From Taxillus chinensis (lineage: Eukaryota; Streptophyta; Magnoliopsida; Santalales; Loranthaceae), in NCBI GenBank assembly GCA_023512835.1, contig CM042087.1:20837260-20901259 (forward strand): a DNA stretch of 64,000 nucleotides. The letters run 5' to 3'. Below, piece after piece: positions 34,912-46,090 of the stretch; positions within the stretch are counted from its first letter, which is position 1; each line of letters begins with the position of its first letter. The notes below the pieces were generated by a model. That model ran no database searches, was not told the DNA's origin, and saw nothing but the letters and a program-made list of their open reading frames with translations. Made by a program: the position numbers and the translations under genes.

Positions 34912-35623
34912 TGTCCTATCACACTCCAGGTTTCCTAACCCGAGGAAACCGATTAGTGATTCCCCTTACCCACTCAATGGGGCAAGGGGTCGAGCCCAAT
35001 AATGTCATATAGAGGACACTACAAATAACCACATCAAATATCCATAAGTCAAACCACATGTTTATTAATAATTTAAAACTTTTTTATATCATTCTCTACA
35101 TGGGGTTACATCAGTTCGTCAAAACAACTCAATATAAAATGAGAACAAACAACAAAACAATAACTCAGAGTCTCCACCTTGGTGTGCCACCTAATGCCTA
35201 TAGGTACTTGGAAAGAAACAATCACATAACAGGATGGGTCAGTAACCACGACTTAGTGGGGATCATGTCTTCCCGACCTATCCCATACTCCTAACATCTA
35301 TACAAAGGTATTAATAAATGTAGTATCATGACAATGTATAAATAGTCCATAATTAGTATTTCAACCTCACAGGGTATTCATAGCTCAAATAGAATATGAA
35401 CAAAATACACAAGCCTCCTCAACCACAACCTTAGCTATACAAGAACTCTAACCTCAGCCACATAAACTACCACAACTAGTCACATCGATTTCCACCCCTA
35501 GCCACACAGGCCCTACATCACCATGTCATATAGTACAATTAAAAATACAATAGCACAAGTTAACACATCTATTTATAAATATTACAACGAGAGCACTCCA
35601 CAGGGCATGCATTACCATATAAT
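34912..35623 (-). repeat. Diverged Tekay-type LTR fragment
   Basis: Begins TATCACACTCCAGGTTTCC and follows the plan of the LTR at 48553 (LTR end, the GGTGTGCCACCTAATGCC block, AACCACGACTTAGTGGGGAT). It is truncated at 35623 by the CACTA element and more diverged than the other copies. Confidence 0.6.
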
Positions 35624-35640
35624 CACTACAAGAGAAATAA

Positions 35641-35816
35641 AATTTAACGACACATTATTTTAGACTTTTAACGACACTTTTCAAAAGTGTCACCGAAAAC
35701 ACGTTAAGAAGACACTTTTTAAAAAGTGTCGTTAGATATAAGAATATTAATGACACTTTTTAAAAGGTATTGCCTATTGTTTTTAATAACGACATTTTCA
35801 TGTTAGCGTCGTCAAA
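35641..35816. repeat. Subterminal repeats, left end of first CACTA element
   Basis: About six copies of ACGACACTTTT or its reverse complement, some pairing as near-perfect hairpins such as GACACTTTTTAAAAAGTGTC. In CACTA elements such motifs bind the transposase partner protein. Confidence 0.8.
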
Positions 35817-37153
35817 TCTCTGCTCCATATTTCGTTTTACACTAGAACCCTTAAATTGTGCATTTTCTATGGCGGAATAATTTCGGTGCATGGTTATCCT
35901 ATCATAAAAAATGCTCTGTGATTTTCGGACGATTTACAGGCGATTTTGTGTTCCACGATCCCAGATTCGCTTCCTGCTCCCCCTTGCCTATTAAATATTC
36001 TTCGGGTCAGTGGGGATATCCTTCCACGCGTTTCACGTTTGGCTACCGCCCTAAACCCTTCTTCGGGTGGGTTGGAGGCTGTCTCCCGCACAAGCCAACA
36101 CCGCACCATCTCTCTATGATTCGGCGGGCCTAGACTTACCGGCGCTGTGGAATGCGGTTTCGCCATAGCTGGCGGTGGATCATCCTTCCTTGGCTCTCCC
36201 GGCGTCCCATTATTTCTCCCTCGAGCTACTGCGCTGTTTCTGCCTCCGATCTATGCCTCGGTCCGACTGGTTCGCGTCGGATCATCGTTCTTCCTGCGGG
36301 CCTCTCGTGCTTAGCCATCTGTTCCCCGGCGGACGGATCCCCTCCCCTCACGCTCTTTGGTCCGCTGGCTGTTCGTGGCTCTTATGGTGGATCATGGTGT
36401 CTGGCTCCTTGGTCTAGCTCGACTGGGCAACCCTGATGGCCGAACCCCTTCCCCCCGATCTTGCACATGACCCAGGTATAATTTCTACCGTTGCTCCATC
36501 GCTCAAGTTTTCTAATGTGTCTACTAGTTATGTAGTGCAGGTGATTCCTCCTCCTTAGTTCGTTGGTGTCCCGACGGCAGTTCTGGTCTCTCTGGCCTGC
36601 TCTATGGCCAATATAGAGCAAGCTCTTTCGGCCGTTGTCCCCTCCATCCTGCAGGCTTCAGACACACCCTTGGCAGATGCTGCTTCTCTCCAAGCCCCTT
36701 TGGTCCCGCACGGTTTGTTAGCCACAGGTGATGTTGGCGTTTCTCTGGTTCCTAAGTGTTCTTTGGATGTAGCCAAACACCTATTTCTCCATGTAGCCAA
36801 ACACCTAACACCTATTATCATGCAACTAACTATTTCTCCATGTAGCCAAACACCTATTATTTTTTGTTGCAATTGTTGTTTAAACATTTAATCTCTAATT
36901 CTCATAGCCTTTGTTTTACTAAGGAAACAAGTTGCCTGGAAATTCCATATCCGACCAGCAATTTGTAGGGTAGTTTTTGTTTTTGTTTTTTTAGTATTTG
37001 TTGGATATGTGTGGAGACGAATGTCTTCTAAAACCTCAAATTATACTAGCATTCACATATATGATAATCATCATCAATTTTCATTTCGTGTTTCTATTTA
37101 TTTGTACAGGTTTTCAAATTATACTTGTATTCACAAATATCTCCTTCATGTAG
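35817..37153 (+). other. Unidentified, GC-richer segment of first CACTA element
   Basis: 35850-36470 is GC-rich compared with the surroundings and has open frames of 80-95 codons in several frames without recognisable domains. 36600-36890 holds a frame beginning MANIEQALSAVVPSILQ, also unrecognised. The pattern fits captured exon sequence, but no parent gene can be named. Confidence 0.35.
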
Positions 37154-37283
37154 GTTTTATAGTGCTGTTTCACCTGGAGATACCAAAAATGTGGTTGGTG
37201 AATTTAATGAAGAGGGAAAGTGTCATGATTGCAAAAATAATCTTCTAATAATTCATCCGGATGTTCTTGTCTCAGGCACTAGG
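37154..37283 (+). pseudogene. Captured exon, probably from DNA2/JHS1 helicase-nuclease
   Basis: An exon-like block with a TAG acceptor before 37154 and a GT donor after 37283. It reads FYSAVSPGDTKNVVGEF and LLIIHPDVLVSGTR, which resembles the segment of plant DNA2 (replication helicase/nuclease) just before its nuclease domain. The match is from memory of family features and is moderate. A single exon only, with no sign of a complete gene. Confidence 0.42.
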
Positions 37284-38106
37284 GTAACTTTTATCTACTT
37301 ATGAATTGAGTCTATTTATTTATAATCATATATTCATGCCTATTGAGGTTTGATTAAAGGCTTTGAGTTTGAGACACTGGTTATGATATTTTATGTTGAG
37401 TGTATTTATTTCCTTTACATCCAATTTGTTTTTATAATTCAAAGACTTTTTTCGGTTGTAGATATGTGTGCTTGGTCTACTTAAATTGCTTTAATTGTAG
37501 GTTACACAAATTAAGGAGTTCTTAAGAAAGAATTTTTGGAGTAAACGTAAACTGTGGTCCAAAAAAATGTTAAGAGCTTGTATGCTTATGGAGATAGGGA
37601 TTTATAAATGCCAGTTTGTATATAATTTCCTCCTTCACTACTTGGTTGATTATTAAATACATACCAAATATTTTTGTTGAAACTTCTTATTTGCGGTCAA
37701 TGAAACTGATATTTAAGGTGGTTTCTTGGTCTGGCCATGAAAGGTTGAAGCTGAAAATTTATTGTACTGGATGGTATTTTTTTGCATTTTTGCAAGGCAT
37801 TTCTAACCCATGATGAAATGTTATAATGCCTATAAAACTCAATGATTTTAAGGTTTATGATAATTGGGATAGCATGAATATGTTTGGGCTTTGGTAGTTG
37901 CTATTACCATTTAAAGTTTCATTAGCCTGTTTTGCTGAGGTTTGAAAAAACCACTTCACATCTTCGATAAATTATTGGCATAATTGCTAGCATCGTGTGT
38001 TGTTGGGGTGCATATTCCTCATTCATGCATGATCTATCTTATCAATTAATATCTTTCATCATTGTCTAAGAGAAATACCATCTCTTGCTATGCTTCTCTT
38101 GTTCAG

Positions 38107-38457
38107 GTTTGGGATCTGGGTGCGCAAGAAAGACTTAGGACATCATGGGCAACCTATTATCATGGAACTCATGCAGCTATTGCTATAATTGACAGCACTA
38201 ATAGAGCCAAGATCAAAATAATGAAGGATGATTTTTTCTAGTTGCTCTAGCACGAGGATCTCTAGTACTTAGCTATACTAGCCTTTGCAAACAAACAAGG
38301 CCTAAAGGATGCCATGAACCCAACAGAGATCACTAACACACTTTCACTCCACATCATCAACGACCATGACTGGCACATCCAAGCCTGCTCTGCCCTCATA
38401 GGAGGTGGCTTGTTTGATGGTTTGGGTTGGATTGTTCAGTGGGTCACTGGAAAAGCA
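38107..38457 (+). pseudogene. Captured ARL5-like small GTPase fragment
   Basis: Follows a TTCAG acceptor. The frame reads VWDLGAQERLRTSWATYYHG, then IIDSTNRAKIKIMKDD, FANKQGLKDAMNPTEI, NDHDWHIQACSALIGGGLFD and GLGWIVQWVTGKA: the C-terminal two thirds of an ADP-ribosylation factor-like GTPase of the ARL5 type. Defects: DLGGQ of switch II reads DLGAQ; NKQD reads NKQG, losing the base-specificity Asp; three TAG stops fall between MKDDFF and AILAF, two of them where the family has Gln. The P-loop exons are missing. Confidence 0.88.
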
Positions 38458-38727
38458 ATCATTAAATTTAATTTTTTATTTTGGACATTAGTGATTAAAT
38501 TTTGGACAGTAATCATTCTCTTAATAGCTTATTGTTCTAGGGTTCAATATTATTAATTGTACATGTATATTTATAATGTAGATACGTACGCTGAAAATTT
38601 TATATGTATTATTTTTTAATTGAAAGATATCTATTTTTAGAAATTAGTAAGTTTAATTATTTATAAGATTATATATATAAATTGGAAAATAAATTATTTT
38701 AATATTTTTTTATTTTTTTATTTAAAA

Positions 38728-38850
38728 TTAACGACACCTAAAAAGTGTCGTTAAAAGTAAAAATGATGACACTTTTTAAGTGTCATTAAAAGTGTAAACA
38801 ATGACACTTTTTAAGTGTCATGTTTTAATATTTTAACGACACTTTTTAAG
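38728..38850. repeat. Subterminal repeats, right part of first CACTA element
   Basis: Several ACGACAC(T)TTTTAAG words and their inverses. 38851-38980 beyond it has no CACTA end and no recognised feature. Confidence 0.75.
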
Positions 38851-39002
38851 TTGGATAGCTAGAAGGTAAGTGAATAGAATAGAATCTCTATCTCGAATTT
38901 CATTGGATATAGGGTTTAGAATCGTAGGATCTTTCTTGCTTCTTGCTCCTCTTGGTTAGACATCTCCTACCCCCAAGAACCACTACAAGGAAAACAGGTT
39001 TT

Positions 39003-39175
39003 GACAACACTTTTTTAATGACTTTTAACGACACTTTTAGAAAGTGTCATTAACCATATAATATAGTGACACTTTTTTAGAAGTGTCGTTACAAAACAAA
39101 ATATTCACGACTCTTTATAAAAAGTGTCGTCTATTGTTACTAATAACGACACTTTCGTAAAAGCGCCGTCAAATA
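39003..39175. repeat. Subterminal repeats, left end of second CACTA element
   Basis: ACGACACTTTTAGAAAGTGTC and related direct and inverted words, about six copies, directly inside the terminus. Confidence 0.8.
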
Positions 39176-40317
39176 AATTACGCGTGCTGTTCAATTTTTT
39201 GCGTTTTCAGCCGCGCCACTTCGATCGCCTAATAATTTACGCTCCCCTGCTCAGCTCTATTTTCCATTTTTTGGTCCGCTCTCAAAGAAATCCCGAAAAT
39301 TAATTATAATTATTCTAGGGTTGGTGGTCTTCTCGCTTCACTGTTTCGTTTCCATCGCAAGACTCAGGACAGGTCGGCCTTCGTCGGGGTGCACCTTCAG
39401 TGAAGGTGACGGGTGCGCCTTCAGGGGTCGGCCTTCACAGGGCGCTCTGGTGCTATTAGGCCTGGATTGACTCTCTTAGACGATGGGTCGTCTCTCTCTG
39501 GCCTTGGGTTGCGCTTCCGCGTTCTTATTATGCCGAATCGACGAGCTTCGATGCCTCATCTTTTCCATTCGGGTTTTCCTTTTTTGGGTCGTGGTGCTTC
39601 CGATTTGGCTGGCTTTGCCCCCTCGACGGTGGTCTTGTTCCTTCGGCCCTATTCTCCGGTTGCTTCCTCACCAGACGATGCGGTGGTCGTCTGTGGTGAC
39701 CTCAGGTGCACCGCCTGCACGATCTGGCTCCTCCTTTCAGCGTCGATGACGTATCCCCCTCCACCGGACGTTGTCCAAGGGTCAGGTAAGTTGCCCAACC
39801 TTGATTTGTCAATTGATATTTCAAATCCTCATTCTGTATCTACACTCTTGTCAAATATGGGTTTGCTTATCGCGCCATTGTAGCGCCCCAGGTTTTTTTT
39901 CTTTTTTTCTTTTTGCTTTAATCCACACCTCTACCATTCACAGAAACAAATCCTCACCCTCTCATCTCGTTGTTATTTCCTCTCTCCCAGCCAATCGTCT
40001 TTTCCCCTTTCTCTATACCCTGAATGGAAGACGCACGAAGAGGATCACACACACGAAATCAGGTAGAGTCCATAGCTGATCTCAGCTATCTCTTTCTCTC
40101 TCCATCTTGCTCGTCACCATTAGATCTGAGCTCCAATAATAAAGGAGTCAATCTCTACTATATTTGTATATAGTTGATTAATCATCATTTGATATTTTGT
40201 TTCTTGTTTGCATTGTTACCTTGGAACAGCATATCACCTTGAACTTCAACCAATGGTGCATCATTGTGAAACACTCTCCCTTATTTGCCTTCTATGCCCA
40301 TCACCCAACACCAATCC
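39176..40317 (+). other. Unidentified segment of second CACTA element
   Basis: 39340-39790 is GC-rich with overlapping open frames of 88-156 codons, no domain recognised; a GTAAG donor-like site follows at 39786. 39890-40080 is pyrimidine-rich, 5' UTR-like, and could be the leader of the captured DRP3 piece. No host gene can be named for the GC-rich part. Confidence 0.35.
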
Positions 40318-40612
40318 ATGGCTAAGGAACCCTAACTGCTGCTTTATTTTTCTGATTCACCTCCTCCATCTCCACATGTGGCAAAGAAGGCTACTCCTTT
40401 CGGGAACTCGGTGATCCCGATCGTTAACAAGTTGCAGGACATATTCATGCATGTCTCGAGCGACTCCACAATTGACCTCCCACAGGTGGCTGTGGTCGGT
40501 AGCCAAAGCAGCAGCAAGTCCAGTGTCCTCGAATCACTTGTCGGCCAGGACTTCTTGCCTTAAGGCAACGAAATCTGCACTTGTCGACCGCTAGATCTTG
40601 TGTTGCATTTGA
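40318..40612 (+). pseudogene. Captured 5' end of a DRP3-type dynamin-related GTPase
   Basis: From an ATG at 40318: MAKEP, stop, then [49 protein letters not shown], stop, GNEICTCRPLDLVLHL. This is the N-terminal GTPase start of DRP3 (mitochondrial and peroxisomal fission dynamin). The G1 motif GSQSSGKSS has its second Gly replaced by Ser, and two stops interrupt the frame (codon 6 and the codon after DFLP, where the family has Arg). Only the first exon is present. Confidence 0.88.
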
Positions 40613-41059
40613 AGTAAGACTTTTGTCTTTTGTTTGTAGGTAATAGTGGTCAATATCTGAAATTGGTATTTGATTAGTCCTCAAGGTAAAACAACTTTCT
40701 ATTCCTACGTTGGTTGAGTTAAACATGGTAACTTTCTCCTAAAGATCCTTTGTTTATTTATTTTCTTGATTACACAAATGCTTGGGATCACAATTTCATT
40801 CTCGTAAAAAAGGGAAGAAAATTATCCTTTCTATGGCCTTCATTTTTGCAATGGAACTAGATATTATTCGGGAGAAGGGTAGATCAGTACTTTATTCCCT
40901 ATCTATGTTTTACCATGATAATATTTTCTGAATTAAATTAAAGGATTTCTGTGTACTTAATTCAATGAGTTGGCTGGAACAGTATTTTATTTTCTTGTTT
41001 CACGTGTCATAAAGGTATATGTGACTTCTGTTTTTGTTTCTAATCCCAACAAAATGCAG

Positions 41060-41901
41060 ATCAAATTAGACAAAGAAAAGAAGACCATTTCAGTTCGGGA
41101 TAGAGGTGTTGGGATGACAAAGGAGCATAATGATGACAAATAGTTAGTTTTTTGGACCCTATTATTTAAAGAAAAACATTTTTATCATGTTCAAACAATT
41201 GAATATTTTTAAATTATAAATGACTAAATGGCGATCAGGTATATCTGGGAGTTGAAGGCATATGGGGCATTTGCCATCTCTAAGGAACTGAAATCAGATT
41301 ACATCTCAGAGAAGAAACCGGTGACTACCTAGAGGAAAGCAAATTGAAGGTACGTATGTGAAAATTTTAAGTTGATAATAAAATCTTTTTTTTTATCTAA
41401 TCAGTGTTTTTTCCTCTATTGGCATCGTTGTGGAAGTTTTTAAAATTTTGTTAGGGTTGTTCGGCATTGGACTTGGTGGAAAGTTGCATAAACTAACTTC
41501 TCTTATTTTTGTTTATCTTGGTTTATTTATCATAGGACGTGGTGAAAAGATATTCTGAATTTATAAATTTCCCCATATATCTATGGGGAAGCAAAGAGGT
41601 TGACGTGGAGATTCCTGCAGATGATGATGAATCAAGTGAAGAAGAGGATACTAGTTTGCAATCCTATTTGCCAAGATTTAATTCTATGTTTTCTTACATT
41701 TCAATGTGTTAGAAATACGTATGTTTATAGTGTTTCACTTATTCCTTTGCTCGTAATACACTGCTGCAGCTGAAAGCACTTCTTTCGAGGAAACCAAAGA
41801 TGAGCAGAAAGAAGAAAAAGAAACCGAAAAAAAGCCTAAGACAAAATCAGTGAAGGAAACAACTTATGAGTGGGAGCTTTTGAATGATGTCAAGGCTATT
41901 T
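41060..41901 (+). pseudogene. Captured GRP94/HSP90-7 (endoplasmin) fragment with introns
   Basis: Exon pieces: 41060-41130 (IKLDKEKKTISVRDRGVGMT), about 41241-41349 (AYGAFAIS, then in another frame TEIRLHLREETGDYLEES), 41536-41653 (DVVKRYSEFINFPIYLWGSK, VDVEIPADDDESSEEED) and 41770-41901 (acidic/Lys-rich linker, then VKETTYEWELLNDVKAI). Introns between them keep AG and mostly GT ends, so genomic DNA was captured. The order matches the ATPase domain, charged linker and middle-domain start of the ER HSP90 (SHEPHERD in Arabidopsis). A deletion in the second exon shifts the frame; the N-terminus and the C-terminal half are missing. Confidence 0.9.
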
Positions 41902-42422
41902 GTAAGATACAATACCCATGTCGAAGCTGCTACAACTGTTCATATGAGAAATTCCCTATCAATATTATTTGGAAAACAAATTAAGGTATGGTTTCTACAT
42001 AATATGCAATGTAATGACCCGTATTTTGGATGTGAGGAGTTAGTCAGTTTTGCCTTCTTAGGTGGAAATTGTTGAGTTTTAGGGAGTTTTCTTTCCACAC
42101 ACTTTGGCTTAATCATCTTGCATGTTGATGAGCAAGCAAGAGGCAAAGTTTGAGCCCAATAGGGAGTACACGTGAGAATGCACGTGAGAATGCTTTTCAC
42201 GTGCAAGGAGATTTTTGCATGGGAGCCTTCCTGATGTTGTTCCAAGGCTTGTGGTGAAATTCTAGAGCTTTTGGAGGTGCCCGTGAGAATGCACGTGAGA
42301 ATGCTTTCTCACGTGCAGCCTCCATTACCTTTGTTTTCTTGTTCTGATCCCCTTTTGCTAAAGGACCATGGTGAAATTATGAGTGCTTTGTCCTGTGTGT
42401 TGCAAAAAGGTTGTAGTCTGTC

Positions 42423-42501
42423 ATCAAAACTACGTCGTTTTGATGATGGGATTCATTTAATCAAAACTACGTCGTTTTGGGGTTTGAGTTGTCTATATAA
42501 A
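42423..42501 (+). promoter_or_regulatory. Paired ACGTCG palindromes and TATA box
   Basis: ATCAAAACTACGTCGTTTTG occurs at 42423 and again at 42460, followed by CTATATAAA at 42493. The arrangement is kept in all Tekay-type LTRs of the window and partly in the Athila-type LTRs. An ACGT-core bZIP-type target is plausible; binding is inferred. Confidence 0.6.
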
Positions 42502-43107
42502 GAGGTGAAGACTCCTTGTTTTAGGTTTAGGGTTCTATTTAGCTGCTGCAGCCGTCGTAGAGAGAGAGAGAGCTTGAGAGAGGGAAGGAAGGGGAGTTGC
42601 TGGTTGCTGCCGGAGCGTCTTGCGTGGGGAGGACGGCGTCTAGCGCGGGAGCAAGGAGGATCTGCTTTAAGGTAGGGGTTTTGTCCTTCCTGATCTCTCT
42701 CTGTTCTAGGGTTCTTGGGTAGATTATGGTTTATACCTGCTTGTATATATATTATATATGTAAATCCATATAGGTGTGATCTCCTATATGGATGTTGGCC
42801 TTCAATGGCGTTTTTGGTGTGTTTCTGGTGTTAGTGTGATGCATGTAAAGTGTTCGATAAAATCCCTGTGTGACATGCCTGTTACATGTTTAACAAAATG
42901 CATGTGTGTATATGCCCGTTACATGTTTGAGAAAATGCCTGTGCGGCTGGGTTCATGAGCCTGTGAATGTATGCACGCTACATGTTCGATACTATGTCTG
43001 TGAAGTTATGCACACCAAGTGTTTGGTTTTATACCCGTGAGGCTATACATGCTAAGTGTTTTATGTTATGTCTGTGTGACTATGTGTGGCTATGTGTGCT
43101 GTGTTTT

Positions 43108-43245
43108 GTGAAACCCGGTAGCTGTGGAAGCTCGGGACTGTTTTGTGAAACCCGGTAGCTGTGGAAGCTCGGGACAGTTCTGTAAAACCCGGTAGCTGTG
43201 GAAGCTCGGGCCTATTTCATAGAACCCGGTGGCTGTGGAAGCCCG
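43108..43245 (+). repeat. In-LTR minisatellite, 4 units of 37 bp
   Basis: Units with the core AACCCGGTAGCTGTGGAAGC; the 3' LTR has only three units (about 58926-59028). Confidence 0.88.
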
Positions 43246-43774
43246 GAATCGTAAATGTTACCATGTGTGGCTGTGGACATGATAGCCTGTGTGGCTGTGG
43301 CAAAGGTTGTACATGTGACTTGTGTGTTAATGTTTGACCGGATTATAAACTGCTTGTACCTTGTTGTCACTACACTGCACTTGTACACGTCCACATGTAG
43401 ATGATAGGAGCATGGGATGGGTCGGGGAGACATGATCCCTACTCAGCTGTGATTGCTCACCCCTCCTACCGTGTTGTTTTCTTACAGGGACCTACAGGTG
43501 TTAGGTGGGAACACCAAGTTGGGAGACCTGCTTGTGGCTTGCTTATTGTTCTTGAATTGTGTTGTCTTTATGAACTTTGTAACCCCAGTGGGGAGATCTT
43601 GTAATGTGGAGCTTAATGTAATAAATGTAATGTTTGAACTTAATAAATATTTGGTTTTGTCTCTGAATATAAAATGTGATGCGTACGTTGTATTCTAACC
43701 CCTTTATTCAAACCCGGGTAAAGGGAGGGTCACGTTTCGTTCCCCTCGGGTTGGAAATCCGGGGCGTGACAGTA

Positions 43775-43786
43775 TGGTATCAGAGC
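43775..43786 (+). other. Primer binding site, initiator tRNA-Met type
   Basis: TGGTATCAGAGC, 3 bases after the 5' LTR. Confidence 0.95.
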
Positions 43787-44298
43787 CTGGTCTAGTTGGC
43801 CTAGGGTAGTGGGTGGACTTGGATATCTTGAGTCCTTCGGAGGAGCCTGGGGGGACATGCCTGATCAACATGGTCCTCTTTGAGCCTCTAAGGTGTACTT
43901 GGGGTAGTCCAGTCTTGTGGTAGGGTTTGCATGCATGGGCATTAGGGCACTAGTTGCATTTGCTTATGTGTGTTTATGTGGATGCTGTACATGTGAAAAG
44001 AAAAAAAATGCTATGTGCAATGTGGATTGAACTGTGACAAAGTGAATAATGTGATAATGTGTGAACTGTGCAACTCTGATTCTTCTTGAAGTACCTTGAG
44101 CATGACTGCAAGGAAAGGTCCTTGTTCATTTGAGCTGTGTGCACTATGAACTGAACTGTGTGCAATGTTGATTGATGTAATGTGTGAAATGTGTGTGATG
44201 CCATGTACTACTTGACTTGATAATGGGGTAGAGGTAGTGAAATTCGATAGTTGTCGAACGCGTTCTGACGTTTGTGCTTCTTACTTCATGTAGTAAGA
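43787..44298 (+). other. 5' leader of the Tekay-type element
   Basis: Noncoding leader between primer site and gag, GT-rich, similar in its first 170 bases to the leaders at 32600-32750 and 54890-55070 (reversed). It presumably carries packaging signals; none can be identified. Confidence 0.6.
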
Positions 44299-45162
44299 AT
44301 GCCATCGAGGAGAGTGACTCGTGCGTCCGGGGCAGTGGCTAATGAGTCATCTGCCCATGAGGGTTTGGGTGCGGGGCAGTCCGTTGGAGGACATGCGCTG
44401 TTGCTAGCACAGCTGCGAGAAGGCATCTGGCTGGAGGTCCAAGAGCTGAGGGAGGGTATCCGGCAAGAAGTTCGGGAGGAGGTGCGCCGTGAGATGGTGG
44501 CACAGCAAGTGGTGCCACCACCACCACCACCAGTGGGGGGGCTGTCTCGTGAACGTGAGGGTTCGCTGAGTGGCATACCCACTCGTGCAGAGGATGACAT
44601 GGTGACACGGTTCCGAAAGGAACAACCTCCAAGGTTCAAGGGAGAAGGGGACCCAGTCTTAGCTGAGCACTGGCTGAGGCAGATCGAACATGTGTTTTCC
44701 TTTCTCCTACCCCAGGAGGGGGATAAGGTGAGACTGGCCATTCGGCAGCTAGAGGGGAGTGCCCTGGAGTGGTGGTTGAGTGTCACGGGGAGCCGTATGG
44801 TGCAGTTCATGCTTTGGGAGGAGTTCTTGCAGCTCTTCCATGATGAGTTCTTCCCGGAGTCTTTGAGGTGGCCGAAGAGGGAAGAGTTTGGCAACTTGAG
44901 GCAAGGATCAAGGACGGTACCTGAGTATGAGTGGGAGTTCCGGAGCTTGAGTAGGTTTTCCCCCGAGACTGTGGCAAAGGAGGACCTGAAGGCCCACAAG
45001 TTCACTTTGGGCCTTAGGCCAGCCCTTAGGCAGAGAGTGGCGATCTTGCGCTTGAGGACTTATGCTGAGGTTGTGGAGACGGCTCGTATCGCCGAGAGAG
45101 AGCCGGATGATGGGAGGCAAGCCCATCGGGGTCGCCAGGTGCAGGGCGGATCTCGAACGTGA
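44299..45162 (+). pseudogene. Tekay-type gag (capsid part), frame-shifted at its end
   Basis: Starts MPSRRVTRASGAVANESS at 44299, chosen by comparison with the relative at 32351. Open for 288 codons: coiled-coil-like N-terminus (LREGIRQEVREEVRREM), a (Pro)n stretch, and the retrotransposon gag domain (LRQIEHVFSFLLPQEGDK, LEWWLSVTGSRMVQFMLW, LFHDEFFPESLRW). A single-base shift near 45140 makes it stop at 45162; the following frame carries the zinc knuckles. This is the best preserved gag of the window. Confidence 0.9.
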
Positions 45163-46090
45163 TTCGGGACCCAAGAGGCCCAAGAGCGAAGAGAGGGACA
45201 ACGGTTCCTTCCGTAGCGGGGGACGGACATCGGTACACCCAGGGGAGGTCTAGCTGGGCGGTAGCAGACTGGGAGGTCCAGTAGGAGGTCTCCCCAGCGG
45301 TTGTCATTGCTGTGGGGAGCAAGGCCACTTCAGGAGGGAGTGTCCAAAGAAAGACTGGAAATGCAACAGCTGTGGGCGAGAGGGCCACTTGAGCCGGGTG
45401 TGCAGGAGTGGCAACAGGGGAGCAGGAGGCGTGGCATCCAGCATGAGGAGTGATGCTAGCTTCAGTGCACCAGCTCGTCAGTGACAGGCCAGCCAGCCAG
45501 GATCTAGCCAGACCCGACCACAGGGGAGGCCAGAGCGACAGCAGACTGCTGGAGGCAGTCTTGGCGGGAAGCGCCCAGTGAGTGAGCCGACCAGTGGCAC
45601 AGGCCAAGGGAGGATGTTTGCGCTGGAGGTGACGTACCAGGAGGAGGCTGAGCTACCACCCCCACCGGCGGAGGGTGGGGCAGGACCATCAGTGGTTAGA
45701 GGTACCCTTCTGATCTCCCGTACATTAGCTTCTGTTCTTTTCGATACGGGTGCATCGTGTTCTTTTGTTGCTGAGCTTGTGATAGATAGCTTGGGGTGGA
45801 CTTGTGTGGAGGCAGCGAAGCCCCTAGTTATTGAGTCTCTAGTGGGAGGTATGATTGAAGTGCAACGTGTTTGTCGTGATTGTGTGTTAACCGTAGGAAG
45901 TGTGGAGCAAAGCTTCGACTTGCATGTAATGCCCTTGCGTGTTTTTGACTTGATCTTGGGTATGGATTGGCTTATGGCTTTCTAGGCCAAGATAGACTGT
46001 TATCGGCGGCGTGTATCCTTCGTGACACCTGCAGGGACCTCTTGCACCCTGTAGGGGGAGTGGGACTGTGAGGCAAGTCGGGCTGGGCCA
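45163..46090 (+). pseudogene. Tekay-type zinc knuckles and protease
   Basis: In the shifted frame: CHCCGEQGHFRREC and CNSCGREGHLSRVC (both CCHC knuckles, 45307-45405), a Gln/Ser/Gly-rich linker, and the aspartic protease with VLFDTGASCSFVAELV (about 45734) and LILGMDWLMAF. Stops at 45251-45253, 45482-45484 and 45983-45985 (TAG where the relative has CAG) and near 46052. Protease would cut the polyprotein in the particle. Confidence 0.88.

Larger units (their letters stand above)
35624..38850 (+). mobile_element. Pack-CACTA element (left end present, right end missing)
   Basis: Starts CACTACAAGAGAAATAAA, a plant CACTA (En/Spm) terminus, followed by inverted subterminal words ACGACACTTTT/AAAAGTGTCGT (35641-35816). 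Similar words close the element at 38728-38850, but no TGTAGTG end follows, so the right terminus is deleted or degraded. No transposase. The interior holds intron-containing host gene fragments (probable DNA2, ARL5) and an unidentified GC-rich part. Confidence 0.8.
42010..43771 (+). repeat. 5' LTR (1762 bp)
   Basis: TGTAATGACCCGTATTTTGG to GGGGCGTGACA. It contains CACGTG boxes (42168-42320), paired palindromes, a TATA box (about 42493-42501), a (GA)n tract near 42557 and a four-unit minisatellite (about 43108-43245). Confidence 0.95.

Noticed and set aside
44286..45005. 239-codon frame antisense to gag (and the similar 31648-32448)
   Set aside because: Shadow of the gag frame on the opposite strand; Ser/Thr/Cys-rich composition follows from gag codons and no domain is present.
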